This document shows positions 50,430-59,700 of a stretch of 64,000 bases of DNA, one piece after another (within the stretch, counting starts at the first letter, position 1; each line of letters opens with the position of its first letter). The DNA comes from Jiangella asiatica (lineage in GTDB: Bacteria; Actinomycetota; Actinomycetes; Jiangellales; Jiangellaceae), in assembly GCF_004349065.1 (NCBI RefSeq), contig NZ_SMKZ01000001.1, positions 186,001 through 250,000 on the forward strand, read 5' to 3'. The translations under genes and the position numbers were made by a program. The notes below the pieces were generated by a model, which had not been told where the DNA came from, ran no database searches, and saw nothing but the letters and a program-made list of their open reading frames with translations.

Positions 50430-50519
50430 GAGCAGCACGAGGATCGTGTGTGCTCCACCATGCTTACAGGCCTGGTGAGGCGCGAGAACTCCTGGTGATG
50501 TCGCGGATCGTCGATGATC
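50430..50519. repeat. Intergenic hairpin repeat, copy E
   Basis: It lies between convergent genes (stops at 50401 and 50613). Its reverse complement matches copy D: GATCATC, then ACGATCCGCGACATCACC and AGGAGTTC, the AAGCATGGTG centre and GCACACA with ATCCTCGTG. It is therefore the same element inserted in the opposite orientation. Confidence 0.7.
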
Positions 50520-50612
50520 ACGGGGGCCCGCGGCCGGACAGTGAGCAGCGAGGGGGACCGGCGGAACCGCCCGCGACCCGACTCCGGCCCCCCGAACGCC
50601 TCTGCGGCGGCC

Positions 50613-52763
50613 TCAGAGGGAGGTGGCGTAGCGGGAACAGCGCACCGCGAAGCTGTCGCCGGTGCTGAGGTGGTGGCGCCACATGAGGTCGCTGTTGTTG
50701 CCGCAGCGGCCGAGGTAGCTGATGTCGTCGTTGCCGTCTGCGTCGACGTCGCCCACGCGCAGGCCGAAGTGGGCGGTCGTGCCGTCGGGTGCGGGCCAGG
50801 CCTCGTCGCCGAAGGAGCGGACCGTGAGGCCGCTCGGGCCGCCGAGGTGGACGCGGAAGCAGGGCGTCGCGTCGTTGCCGCAGACGCCACGATAGGCGAC
50901 GTCGTCGGTGCCGTCGCCGTCGTAGTCGCCGATGGCCAGGCCGAACCGGGCGGAGTCGGCGCTCCAGGCGGTGTCGTCACCGGCCGAGCGGGCCTCGAAG
51001 GACTCGCCGTCGCTGGCCAGCAGCCGCCAACAGGTGTTGTCGTTGGAGCAGGAGCCGCGGGCGAGGAGGTCGTCGCGGCCGTCGCCGTCGAAGTCGCCGA
51101 CGTGGTAGCCGAACGAGGTCGTCTCCGGCGTCATCGTGCCCAGGATCGCCCAGTCGCGCGGCTCGGCGAGCCCGTCTCCGGTCGAGCGGCTGACCAGCCA
51201 GCGTGGCGTGCCGTCGGTGTGCAGGCCGACGAAGGCGAGGTCGTCGCGGCCGTCGCCGTCAAAGTCGCCGACGTGGACGCCGAACCGCGCGGCCACTGGG
51301 CTCGCCGCGTCGTCGTCGGCTCCCCCGAGGCGGGCCTGCCACTCCTCGATGCGCACGCCGGAGCCGGTGTCGAGGTTGACGCGCCAGTAGGGGTCTTCGC
51401 CCTCCTCGCGGACCAGGTGGGCGAAGTCCTCGTCGCCGTCGCCGTCGAAGTCGCCGCGGTGGACGCCGGCGAACGGGTCCTCCCACGCCGGCGCCGCTCC
51501 GCAGGCCGAGGTACGGACGGGGCCCAGGTGTGCGGTGAGTGAGACCTGGCCGTTGCCCTGGACGCAGAACGCCGGGCCGTACGCCGTCGAGACGCTGATC
51601 GAGCCGCCGTCGACGAACGCGTTGCCGCCGATGAACACGTCCTGCTCCGGGATGCCCTGCGCGCCGGGAATCGAGGCGTCTCGCCAGTACGTCACGCCGC
51701 AGTAGTGCCGGCAGTCGGTGGAGCCGCCCATGTCGATCGCGTTGTCGCGGATGGAGACCCGCTGGAACACCTCCGGCATGACCTCGCTGGCGTAAACGTA
51801 GGCGTAGATGCCCGACGAGCGCAGGTTGTTGCCGGCCACCACGGTGTCGTGCTGGTTGCGCAGCTTCATCGTGCCGCCCAGTGGCGTGGCGTCCCACCCG
51901 TCGGCGTAGTTGCCCACGACGGCCAGCCGCCGGCTGCCCCAGGCGTACAGCCCGTGGTCCTGGCAGAACAGGCAGCCCTTCGGCGCCCCGATGCCCGGCG
52001 TGCGCCGCCACACGTTGCCGTCGATCACCACCTCGTCGTTGCCGATCCCGGTGTCCAGGTCGTGGCCCCACACGTTGACCGCGGTGCGGAAGTAGCCGTT
52101 CGGAACGTCGGCCTCGAGGTTCGGAGTGGTGCCGAAGAACGAGTCCTTGACGACGGTGAGGCGGGTCATGTCCGCGACGACGCCGCGCCCCGGGTTCTGC
52201 GGGCCGCGCAGGAACTGGCAGCCGTCGATGGTGACGCCGCTGGTGCGGCGCAGCGTGACGTAGGGGACGCCCCAGTCGCGGGAGGGCCGGCCGTTGCGGA
52301 ACACGCAGTCGCGCAGCGTGACGTCGACGATCGAGGAGTACTTGTCGTCGCCCTCCAGCGCGATGCGGAGGTTGTCGAAGGTCAGCCCGCCGATGGTGAC
52401 GTCGCGCAGCGGGCGGTCGGCGTCGGCCGCGATGGTGAGTCCGCCCGGCTCGGCGCTGCGCAGCACGACCGGCCCGCCCGGCGTCGCGACGTAGTCGACC
52501 CGCGACGCGAGCCGGATGGGCCGGTCCAGCTCGTAGATGCCCGGCGGGAACGTGACGGTCTGGCCGGGCCTGGCGGCGTCGATGGCGGCCTGGATGGCGT
52601 CGGTGTCGGAGCGGCCGTCACCGCGGTGGTCGCCGACGTCGACGACCTTGGGCTCCGGCCGGCGCTGGTCCTTGGCCTCGGGGCGCGATGGCTCGTTCGT
52701 CCAGCCGATGAGGAACGCCGCTGCCAACACCGTCGCCAGGACCATCAGCACGGCGCGTCTCAC
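50613..52763 (-). CDS. Secreted right-handed beta-helix protein with FG-GAP repeats
   Basis: A 716-residue exported protein. The GTG at 52763 is chosen because GGGAGGAA lies 9 nt upstream; the alternative GTG at 52772 touches that site. The N-terminus is a signal or anchor (V-R-R-A-V-L-M-V-L-A-T-V-L-A-A-A). A pectate-lyase-like helix (about 40-430) begins V-G-D-H-R-G-D-G-R-S-D-T-D-A-I-Q near 44, the standard start of phage-tailspike and pectin-lyase folds. Five FG-GAP repeats follow (about 445-716) with G-D-F-D-G-D-G-D-E-D and similar calcium-loop patterns. Cysteines pair in the helix loops. It may bind or cleave the local polysaccharide; substrate unknown. Confidence 0.85.
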   Translation of the reverse strand: MRRAVLMVLATVLAAAFLIGWTNEPSRPEAKDQRRPEPKVVDVGDHRGDGRSDTDAIQAAIDAARPGQTVTFPPGIYELDRPIRLASRVDYVATPGGPVVLRSAEPGGLTIAADADRPLRDVTIGGLTFDNLRIALEGDDKYSSIVDVTLRDCVFRNGRPSRDWGVPYVTLRRTSGVTIDGCQFLRGPQNPGRGVVADMTRLTVVKDSFFGTTPNLEADVPNGYFRTAVNVWGHDLDTGIGNDEVVIDGNVWRRTPGIGAPKGCLFCQDHGLYAWGSRRLAVVGNYADGWDATPLGGTMKLRNQHDTVVAGNNLRSSGIYAYVYASEVMPEVFQRVSIRDNAIDMGGSTDCRHYCGVTYWRDASIPGAQGIPEQDVFIGGNAFVDGGSISVSTAYGPAFCVQGNGQVSLTAHLGPVRTSACGAAPAWEDPFAGVHRGDFDGDGDEDFAHLVREEGEDPYWRVNLDTGSGVRIEEWQARLGGADDDAASPVAARFGVHVGDFDGDGRDDLAFVGLHTDGTPRWLVSRSTGDGLAEPRDWAILGTMTPETTSFGYHVGDFDGDGRDDLLARGSCSNDNTCWRLLASDGESFEARSAGDDTAWSADSARFGLAIGDYDGDGTDDVAYRGVCGNDATPCFRVHLGGPSGLTVRSFGDEAWPAPDGTTAHFGLRVGDVDADGNDDISYLGRCGNNSDLMWRHHLSTGDSFAVRCSRYATSL

Positions 52764-52862
52764 CGTCAGCACTTCCTCCCGCCACACAGGGTGCAAAGTG
52801 GGAGAAAGTATGCCCACGCGGCCGGATTTTCAACCCTCCGTGGCCCGCGTGTCGGCCGATCT

Positions 52863-53837
52863 TCAGCGGTTCTTGAGCGGCTCCCACCACGTGCGACCGT
52901 CGCGGTACCAGGCGACCGTCGCGACCAGGCCGTCCTCGAACGCCTGCCGGGGAACGTACCCCAGCTCGGTGCGGATCTTGGTGTCGTCGACAGAGTAGCG
53001 CCGGTCGTGGGCGAGGCGGTCCTCGACGTGGTCGACGCGGTCCCAGCCGGCGCCGCAGGCCTCCAGCAGCAGCCCGGTGAGCTCGCGGTTGGTCAGCTCG
53101 CGACCGCCGCCGATGTTGTAGACCTGGCCGGCCCGGCCGGCCGATCGCACCAGCTCGATGCCCTGGCAGTGGTCGTCGACGTGCAGCCAGTCGCGCACAT
53201 TGAGCCCGTCGCCGTAGAGCGGGACGTTGAGCCCGTCGAGCAGGTTGGTGACGAACAGCGGGATGACTTTCTCGGGGTATTGGTACGGCCCGTAGTTGTT
53301 GGAGCACCGGGTGACCGACACCGGCACGCCGTGGGTTCGGTGGTAGGCGAGGGCGACGAGGTCGCTGCCGGCCTTGCTGGCGCTGTACGGCGAGTTGGGC
53401 TCGAGCAGGTGGTCCTCGGTCCACGAGCCGGACTCGATGGAGCCGTACACCTCGTCGGTGGAGACGTGCACGAACCGCTCGACGCCGTGCCGGCGGGCCG
53501 CGTCGAGCAGCGTCTGCGTGCCCACGACGTTGGTCTGGACGAACGCGGCGGCGCCCTGGATGGACCGGTCGACGTGGCTCTCGGCGGCGAAGTGGACCAC
53601 CTGATCGCACGAGGCCAGCAGCTCGTCGACGACGGCGGAGTCGAGGATGTCGCCCTTGACGAACGAGAAGCGCGGGTGGTTTGCGACCGGGTCGAGGTTG
53701 GCCGGGTTGCCGGCGTAGGTGAGCTTGTCCAGGACGACGATCTCGGCGTCGACAAGGCCGGGGTAGGCGCCGGACAGTGCCCGGCGGACGTAGTTCGAGC
53801 CGATGAAGCCGGCCCCGCCAGTGATCAACAGCCGCAT
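52863..53837 (-). CDS. rfbB: dTDP-glucose 4,6-dehydratase
   Basis: Second step of dTDP-L-rhamnose synthesis: converts dTDP-glucose to dTDP-4-keto-6-deoxyglucose. A 324-residue extended SDR protein with NAD motif G-G-A-G-F-I-G-S (7-14), the A-A-E-S-H-V-D-R-S segment near 84, catalytic S-T-D-E-V-Y-G near 124 and Y-S-A-S-K-A-G near 150 (Tyr and Lys). Late R-C-S-N-N-Y-G-P-Y-Q is diagnostic. Length is normal. It is divergent from rfbA across 48 bp. Confidence 0.96.
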   Translation of the reverse strand: MRLLITGGAGFIGSNYVRRALSGAYPGLVDAEIVVLDKLTYAGNPANLDPVANHPRFSFVKGDILDSAVVDELLASCDQVVHFAAESHVDRSIQGAAAFVQTNVVGTQTLLDAARRHGVERFVHVSTDEVYGSIESGSWTEDHLLEPNSPYSASKAGSDLVALAYHRTHGVPVSVTRCSNNYGPYQYPEKVIPLFVTNLLDGLNVPLYGDGLNVRDWLHVDDHCQGIELVRSAGRAGQVYNIGGGRELTNRELTGLLLEACGAGWDRVDHVEDRLAHDRRYSVDDTKIRTELGYVPRQAFEDGLVATVAWYRDGRTWWEPLKNR

Positions 53838-53885
53838 CTCGTCCCCTCCGGAGGCTGTTACGTGTGCGGGCTATCGTAAGCGCCC

Positions 53886-54758
53886 ATGCGAGGAATCATC
53901 TTGGCGGGCGGCTCGGGCACCCGGCTCCATCCGCTGACGGTCGCGGTCAGCAAGCAGATGTTGCCGGTCTACGACAAGCCAATGATCTACTACCCGCTGA
54001 CGACGTTGATGCTGGCCGGCATCCGCGACATCCTCGTCATCACCACCCCGCGCGACGCCGAGCAGTTCACCACGCTGCTGGGCGACGGCTCCGACCTGGG
54101 CATCTCCATCTCCTACGCCCAGCAGCCCAGCCCCGACGGCCTGGCCCAGGCGTTCATCATCGGCGCGGACTTCGTCGGCTCGGACTCGGTCGCCCTGGTG
54201 CTGGGCGACAACGTCTTCTACGGCGCGGGCCTGGGGACCCAGCTGCGCAAGTACGCCGAGATCGACGGGGGGCTCGTCTTCGCCCACCACGTCGCGGACC
54301 CCTCCGCGTACGGCGTCGTCGAGTTCGACGACGCCGGCCGGGCCATCAGCCTGGAGGAGAAGCCGGCCACGCCGCGGAGCAACTACGCCGTCCCGGGCCT
54401 GTACTTCTACGACAGCGACGTCGTCGCGATCGCCCGCGGCCTGCGTCCGTCACCGCGCGGCGAGCTGGAGATCACCGACGTCAACCGCACATACCTGGAC
54501 CGGGGGAAGCTCAGCGTCGAGGTGCTGCCGCGCGGCACCGCATGGCTCGACACCGGCACGTTCGACAACCTCATGGCCGCCGGTGAGTACGTCCGGGTCA
54601 TCGAGGCCCGGCAGGGCCAGAAGATCGGCTGCCCGGAGGAGGTGGCCTGGCGCATGGGCTTCATCGACGACGACCACCTGCGGATCCGTGCTGAGAAGCT
54701 GGCCAAGTCCGGCTACGGCGCTTACCTGCTCGACCTGCTCGACGGCGACGACGCGTGA
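53886..54758 (+). CDS. rfbA: Glucose-1-phosphate thymidylyltransferase
   Basis: First step of the dTDP-rhamnose pathway: dTTP plus glucose-1-phosphate to dTDP-glucose. A 290-residue nucleotidyltransferase with [11 protein letters not shown] (8-18), [10 protein letters not shown] near 31, L-G-D-N-V-F-Y-G near 107 (metal Asp) and F-D-N-L near 225. TATCGT at 53872-53877 puts the transcription start within one or two bases of the ATG, so the mRNA is probably leaderless. It overlaps rfbC by 4 bp. Confidence 0.96.
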   Translation: MRGIILAGGSGTRLHPLTVAVSKQMLPVYDKPMIYYPLTTLMLAGIRDILVITTPRDAEQFTTLLGDGSDLGISISYAQQPSPDGLAQAFIIGADFVGSDSVALVLGDNVFYGAGLGTQLRKYAEIDGGLVFAHHVADPSAYGVVEFDDAGRAISLEEKPATPRSNYAVPGLYFYDSDVVAIARGLRPSPRGELEITDVNRTYLDRGKLSVEVLPRGTAWLDTGTFDNLMAAGEYVRVIEARQGQKIGCPEEVAWRMGFIDDDHLRIRAEKLAKSGYGAYLLDLLDGDDA

Positions 54759-55387
54759 GCGGGGCGGACATCGAGTCCCTCGGCGGTATCGAGGGGGCGT
54801 GGCAGGTCACGCCGCGGCAGTTCGGCGACGACCGAGGCGTGTTCCTCGAGTCCTTCCGCGGCGACCTGCTCGCGGCCCACGTGGGGCATCGGCTCGACGT
54901 CGTGCAGACCAACCTGTCGGTGTCGGCCGCCGGGGTGCTGCGCGGCCTGCACTACGCCGACATCCCGCCCAGCCAGGCCAAGTACGTCACGTGCGTGTCC
55001 GGCGCCGTGCTCGACGTGGTGGTCGACATCAGGGTCGGGTCGCCGACGTTCGGCCGGACCGCGTCGGTGCTGCTGGACGACGTCACGCGCCGGGCCGTCT
55101 ACGTGGCCGAGGGCCTCGGGCACGCGTTCATGTCGCTGGCCGACGGGTCGGTCGTCATGTACCTGTGCTCGGCGCCGTACGCACCCGGTCGCGAGCACGG
55201 CGTCGACCCGCTGGACCCGGAGCTGGGCATCGAGTGGCCCTCCGCCGATCGTGCGGGACGCCCGATCTCGCCGATCCTGTCCGACAAGGACCGCGCCGCG
55301 CCAACCCTCGCCGAAGCCCGCGCCTCCGGCCTGCTGCCCGACTACCGGTCCGCCCTGGAGTTCTACCGCTCCCTGTCCTCGGAATGA
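54755..55387 (+). CDS. rfbC: dTDP-4-dehydrorhamnose 3,5-epimerase
   Basis: Third step of the pathway. A 210-residue cupin-fold epimerase starting at the GTG in the GTGA overlap with rfbA. It has [11 protein letters not shown] near 21, G-L-H-Y-A-D near 65 (the catalytic His region), K-Y-V-T-C-V-S-G-A near 74 and G-L-G-H-A-F-M near 118 with the conserved His. The last codons and stop lie inside the left arm of hairpin copy F, so part of its C-terminus is encoded by the repeat. Confidence 0.94.
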   Translation: MSGADIESLGGIEGAWQVTPRQFGDDRGVFLESFRGDLLAAHVGHRLDVVQTNLSVSAAGVLRGLHYADIPPSQAKYVTCVSGAVLDVVVDIRVGSPTFGRTASVLLDDVTRRAVYVAEGLGHAFMSLADGSVVMYLCSAPYAPGREHGVDPLDPELGIEWPSADRAGRPISPILSDKDRAAPTLAEARASGLLPDYRSALEFYRSLSSE

Positions 55388-55470
55388 TCACGTTCAGCAC
55401 GAGATCGCGTGTCGCACCATGCTCGCAATCATGGTGAGGCTCGGGGGATCCTGCTGAACGTGATCATTCC
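55381..55470. repeat. Intergenic hairpin repeat, copy F (perfect 19-bp ends)
   Basis: The ends GGAATGATCACGTTCAGCA (55381-55399) and its exact reverse complement (55452-55470) enclose a diverged centre with CACCATG and CATGGTG. The rfbC stop codon lies inside the left arm. The right end of copy A carries 17 identical bases. The next 300 bp to the rfbD stop show no gene I recognise. Confidence 0.75.
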
Positions 55471-55769
55471 GGGGTCACGGTGTGCGACTGCTGCGGCTGA
55501 CCTGGCGGCGGGGGGACGCCACGCGCCGTCGAACCCGCTGCGACGGCGACCCGCTGCCACGCCTCGTCGGGTCGGGGCAACGCCCATCCAGGAATGCTCG
55601 CCTGCTGACGCGAGAGTCGACCTGGTGCCGTGCTTGCGGCGCCAGCCTCGTGGCGGCGCACGATCTGCCCCTTGTGCGTGCAACCGGATGCTGAGGACAC
55701 CGGGCGCCGGAGCCGGTACCCGTCACCTAGCGGAACGATGATCGCAGTGTCCGGCGAAACGACCTCGGG

Positions 55770-56630
55770 TCAGGCGGCGTCGCCTTGGTGGAGGACGACG
55801 GGGGCGGCTGCTGCAAGGGCGTCCTCCCAGGGACGCATCGGGCCCAGCCCGGCGCGGGCCCAGCCGTCGTGGCCGAGCACGGAGTACGCCGGCCGGGGCG
55901 CCGGGCGCGGGAAGGCCTCCGTCGTCGTCGGACGCACCCGCGACGGATCGAGGCCGAGGTGCGTGAACACCGCCCTGGCCAGGCCGAACCACGTCGTCGA
56001 GCCGCTGTTCGTCGCGTGGTAGGCGCCGCCGGGCGCGCCGGCGTCGATCAGCTCGACGACGCGCTGGGCCAGGTCGTGCGACCAGGTCGGCTGGCCGCGC
56101 TGGTCGTCGACGACGTCGACATGGTCGCGCGAGGCGGCGAGCCGGGCCATGGTGGCGACGAAGTTGCGTCCGTGCTGGCCGTAGAGCCAGGCGGTGCGGA
56201 CGACGACGGCGTCCGGTAGCCCGGAGAGCACTGCCCGCTCGCCGGCGAGCTTGGTGCGTCCGTACGCCGAACGGGGCGCGGTCGGCGCGTCCTCCGGGTA
56301 CGGCTCGGACGCCTGCCCGTCGAAGACGTAGTCGGTGGAGACGTGGACCAGCCGGGCGCCGTGCCGGGCGCAGGCCGCGGCGAGCAGCCCGGGTGCGGTG
56401 CCGTTGACCGCGAAAGCGGCGGTCTCGTCGGACTCGGCGGCGTCGACGTCGGTCCAGGCGGCGGCGTTGACGACGACGTCGTGGCCGCTCACCGCGTCGT
56501 CGACGGCCGCGGCGTCGGTGACGTCGAGCTGGTCGCGGCGTGCCGCCGTGACCTTCATGTCACGCTCGGTCAGCAGCGTCACGAGATCGTGCCCGAGCAT
56601 CCCGGCCGCGCCGGTGACAAGCCACCGCAC
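55770..56630 (-). CDS. rfbD: dTDP-4-dehydrorhamnose reductase
   Basis: Last step: NADPH-dependent reduction to dTDP-L-rhamnose. A 286-residue SDR-extended protein with T-G-A-A-G-M-L-G-H-D (6-15), N-A-A-A-W-T-D-V-D near 54, S-T-D-Y-V-F-D-G near 97 and catalytic Y-G-R-T-K-L-A-G-E near 121. R-T-A-W-L-Y-G near 144 is typical. It faces rfbC rather than sharing its direction, so the four genes form three transcription units. Confidence 0.94.
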   Translation of the reverse strand: MRWLVTGAAGMLGHDLVTLLTERDMKVTAARRDQLDVTDAAAVDDAVSGHDVVVNAAAWTDVDAAESDETAAFAVNGTAPGLLAAACARHGARLVHVSTDYVFDGQASEPYPEDAPTAPRSAYGRTKLAGERAVLSGLPDAVVVRTAWLYGQHGRNFVATMARLAASRDHVDVVDDQRGQPTWSHDLAQRVVELIDAGAPGGAYHATNSGSTTWFGLARAVFTHLGLDPSRVRPTTTEAFPRPAPRPAYSVLGHDGWARAGLGPMRPWEDALAAAAPVVLHQGDAA

Positions 56631-56753
56631 AGCGGCACCTCCAACCCACGGAAGCGTCTAAGATATCGAGGGCGCGCAACACGCGGTCGATGCACTTGGG
56701 TCCGATGGCCTGGGGCACGAGGGGGTCAGGGTCGTTCCCGAGGAGTTCTTCGC

Positions 56754-59700
56754 ATGAGACTGCCGGTCGGCAGGGTTCGTCGTCTTGTCAAGAAGGTGCT
56801 GCCACAGGCGTACGTCGACGATGTCGCCAGGCGCCGCCGCATCGCCACCTCCATCAGGTCCAGCGGCCTGTTCGACGCGGACTGGTACCGCGAACAGCTC
56901 GAGGAGCCCATCCGCGACGACGTCGACCCGGTCGACCACTACGTCACCGTCGGCAGCGCCACCGACATCTCGCCCAACCCGTGCTTCGTCACCGAGTGGT
57001 ACCGCGACCACCCGGACAGCCCGAAGAACCTCGACGTCGCGCCGTTCATCCACTACGTGAACAGGGGCATCGCTCGCGGGCTCTCGCCGCACCCGCTGTT
57101 CGACCCCGCGTTCTACGCCGAGGCGCACCCGGAGGCGGCCAAGCACCGCGGCGGGCCGCTGGGCCACTACCTCGAGGTCGGCTGGAAGGACGGCGTCCAG
57201 CCCAGCGCCGCGTTCGACGTCGCCGGGTACCGCCAGTCCTTCGGCGACGTGCACGGCCCGCCGCTGGCCGACTTCGCCCGCCGGACCCGCCGGCTCATGC
57301 TCGAATCCCGCGGCTGGGAGCACCTGCCGCGCACCGCACCCAGCTTCGACCACGACGCCGCGGACGCGTTCAAGCAGGCGGTCCTGGCCGAGTACGCTCA
57401 GCGCGCCGAGGAGCCGCCGCTGGTCAGCGTCGTCATCCCGACGAAGGACCGCCGGCAGGGCGTGCTGAGCGCCATCGAGTCCGTGCTGGGGCAGTCGTAC
57501 CGCAACTGGCAGCTGATCGTCGTCGACGACGGCAGCACCGACGGCACCGCCGAAGCGATCGAGCCGCTGCTCACCGACCCGCGCATCGAGCTGGTCCGGC
57601 GCGAGCAGGCCGGCGGCGTGTCGGTGGCGCGCAACGCCGGGCTCGCGCACGCCCGCGGCGAGTACGTCGCCTACCTCGACTCCGACAACACCTGGGTGCC
57701 GGAGTTCCTGGCGGTCATGGTCGCCTTCGTGCGTACCCGGTCGCTGCGGTTCGGCTACGCCGTGTCGGAGCTGTGGGAGGACAAGGAGGACGGCCGCCGC
57801 GGCTACCGGTCGCTGCCGTTCCACCGCGAGGCGCTGCTGGAGCGCAACTTCATCGACTGCATCGTGGTCATGCACGAGCGGTCGCTGCTGGACGAGGTCG
57901 GTGCGTTCGACGAGGACCTTCGGCGCAACGTCGACTGGGACCTGTTCATCCGGATGTCCCGGGTCACCGACTTCGAGCAGGCGCCGTTCGTCGCGACCCG
58001 TTACGACGCCTGGGAGCAGCGCAGCGACCGCATCACCATCAACGAGCTCTTCGGCTACCGCTTCGTCATCCGGGCCAAGCACCTGGTCGACTGGGACGCC
58101 GTCGAAGCCGGCCTCACCCGGCGCGGGCCGGGCACGGTCTCCGTCGTCATCCACGCCGGCGAGCACGCACAGACCGTCACGGCCACCGTCGAGCGGCTGC
58201 TGGAGGTCACCGACCACGATCTCGAAGTGGTGGTCGTCGACGCCAAGACCTCCGAGGCCGAGGGGATGCGACTGCAGTTCCTGCCGGTCCGGTTCCCCAA
58301 CGTGCGGATCCTGCGGCAGACGCAGCGGCTGTCGACAGAGCTGTCGCGGAGCATCGGCGCCGCCCAGGCCAGCGGCGAGACCATCGTCTTCATGACCCCG
58401 GACACCTGGGTCGAGCCGGGGTGGCTGGAGCCGCTGACCGGCGCGTTGGCCGACGGTGCCGCCGCCGCCCAGCCGCTGGTGCTGCTGCCCGACGGAACGG
58501 TGTGGGCCGCCGGCGTGGCGTTCGCGCGCGGCGCACACCCGCACAACCTGTTCCGGCGCTTCCCGGGCGACGCACCGGAGGTCGTGCGGCCGTCGTCGCC
58601 GGCGGGACTGTCACCGGCGGTGCTGGCGGTGCGTGCCGCCGACTTCGCCGCGGTTCGCGGCTTCGACCCGCTGTTCGTCAACGACACCGACAACCCTGAC
58701 CTCAGCCTGCGACTGGCGCGCGAGACCCAGCGCCCGCTGCGCTACGTCCCGGCCAGCCTGGTGTCGTTCTCCACCACCCCGGAGCGAAGCCTCACCGCGT
58801 CGGCCACTACGACGGCCACTGACAACCAGGAGCTGTTCACCGGGCGGTGGCAAGACACCGTCGGCCAGGACGACGTCGCCACCTGGCGGTCCGGCGGGTA
58901 CTCCATCGTCGGGTACGACGGCGAGGCGCCGACCCACTGGGGCTTCGACCCCATCGTCGTGCACGACCGCCCGCAGCGGCCGCTGCGCTGGGCCATCAAG
59001 ATCGGCGCACCCAACGTCGAGCGCCGCACCAACTGGGGGGACTGGCACTTCGCGATCGGGCTCAAGCAGGCTCTGGAGCGGCTCGGCCACGAGGCCGTCA
59101 TCGACGCGAAGCGGGCCTGGTACCGGCCGACGTCCCGGTTCGACGACGTCGCGCTCGTGCTGCGCGGGGTCAGCGTCTACACGGTCAACCCGCAGCAGAT
59201 CAACCTGTCGTGGGTCATCAGCCACCCCGAGCGGGTCACCCGCCGTGAGCTGGCCGCCTACGACGCCGTCTTCGCCGCGTCCGCGCCGCTGGCCCGCCGG
59301 ATGTCCACCGACCTGGGCGCCCCGATCCAGCCGTTGCTGCAGTGCACCGACAAGCACCGGTTCCGGCCGGTCCCGGGCGACCCGCGCCGGCACCACGACG
59401 TTCTGTTCGTCGGCAACGCCCGTGGCATGCGGGCCTCGGTCGGTGCCGCGCTGCGGGCCGGCATCGTCCCCTCGGTCTACGGCGTGCGCTGGCGCGGCCT
59501 GCTCCCGCAGGGCGCCTGGCAGGGCGAGTACGTCCCCAACGACGAGCTGCCGGCGCTCTACGCCGGGGCCGGTGTGGTGCTCAACGACCACTGGGACGAC
59601 ATGAAGACCGAGGGTCTCATGTCCAACCGGCTCTTCGACCTGGCCGCTTGCGGTGCCCGCGTGGTCAGCGACGAGGTCCACGGCATGTCCGACGTCTTCG

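Noticed and set aside
55471-55769. Several short open frames in both directions after rfbC
   Set aside because: None has a ribosome site, a plausible composition or a recognisable motif. They overlap each other in multiple frames, as expected of high-GC non-coding DNA.
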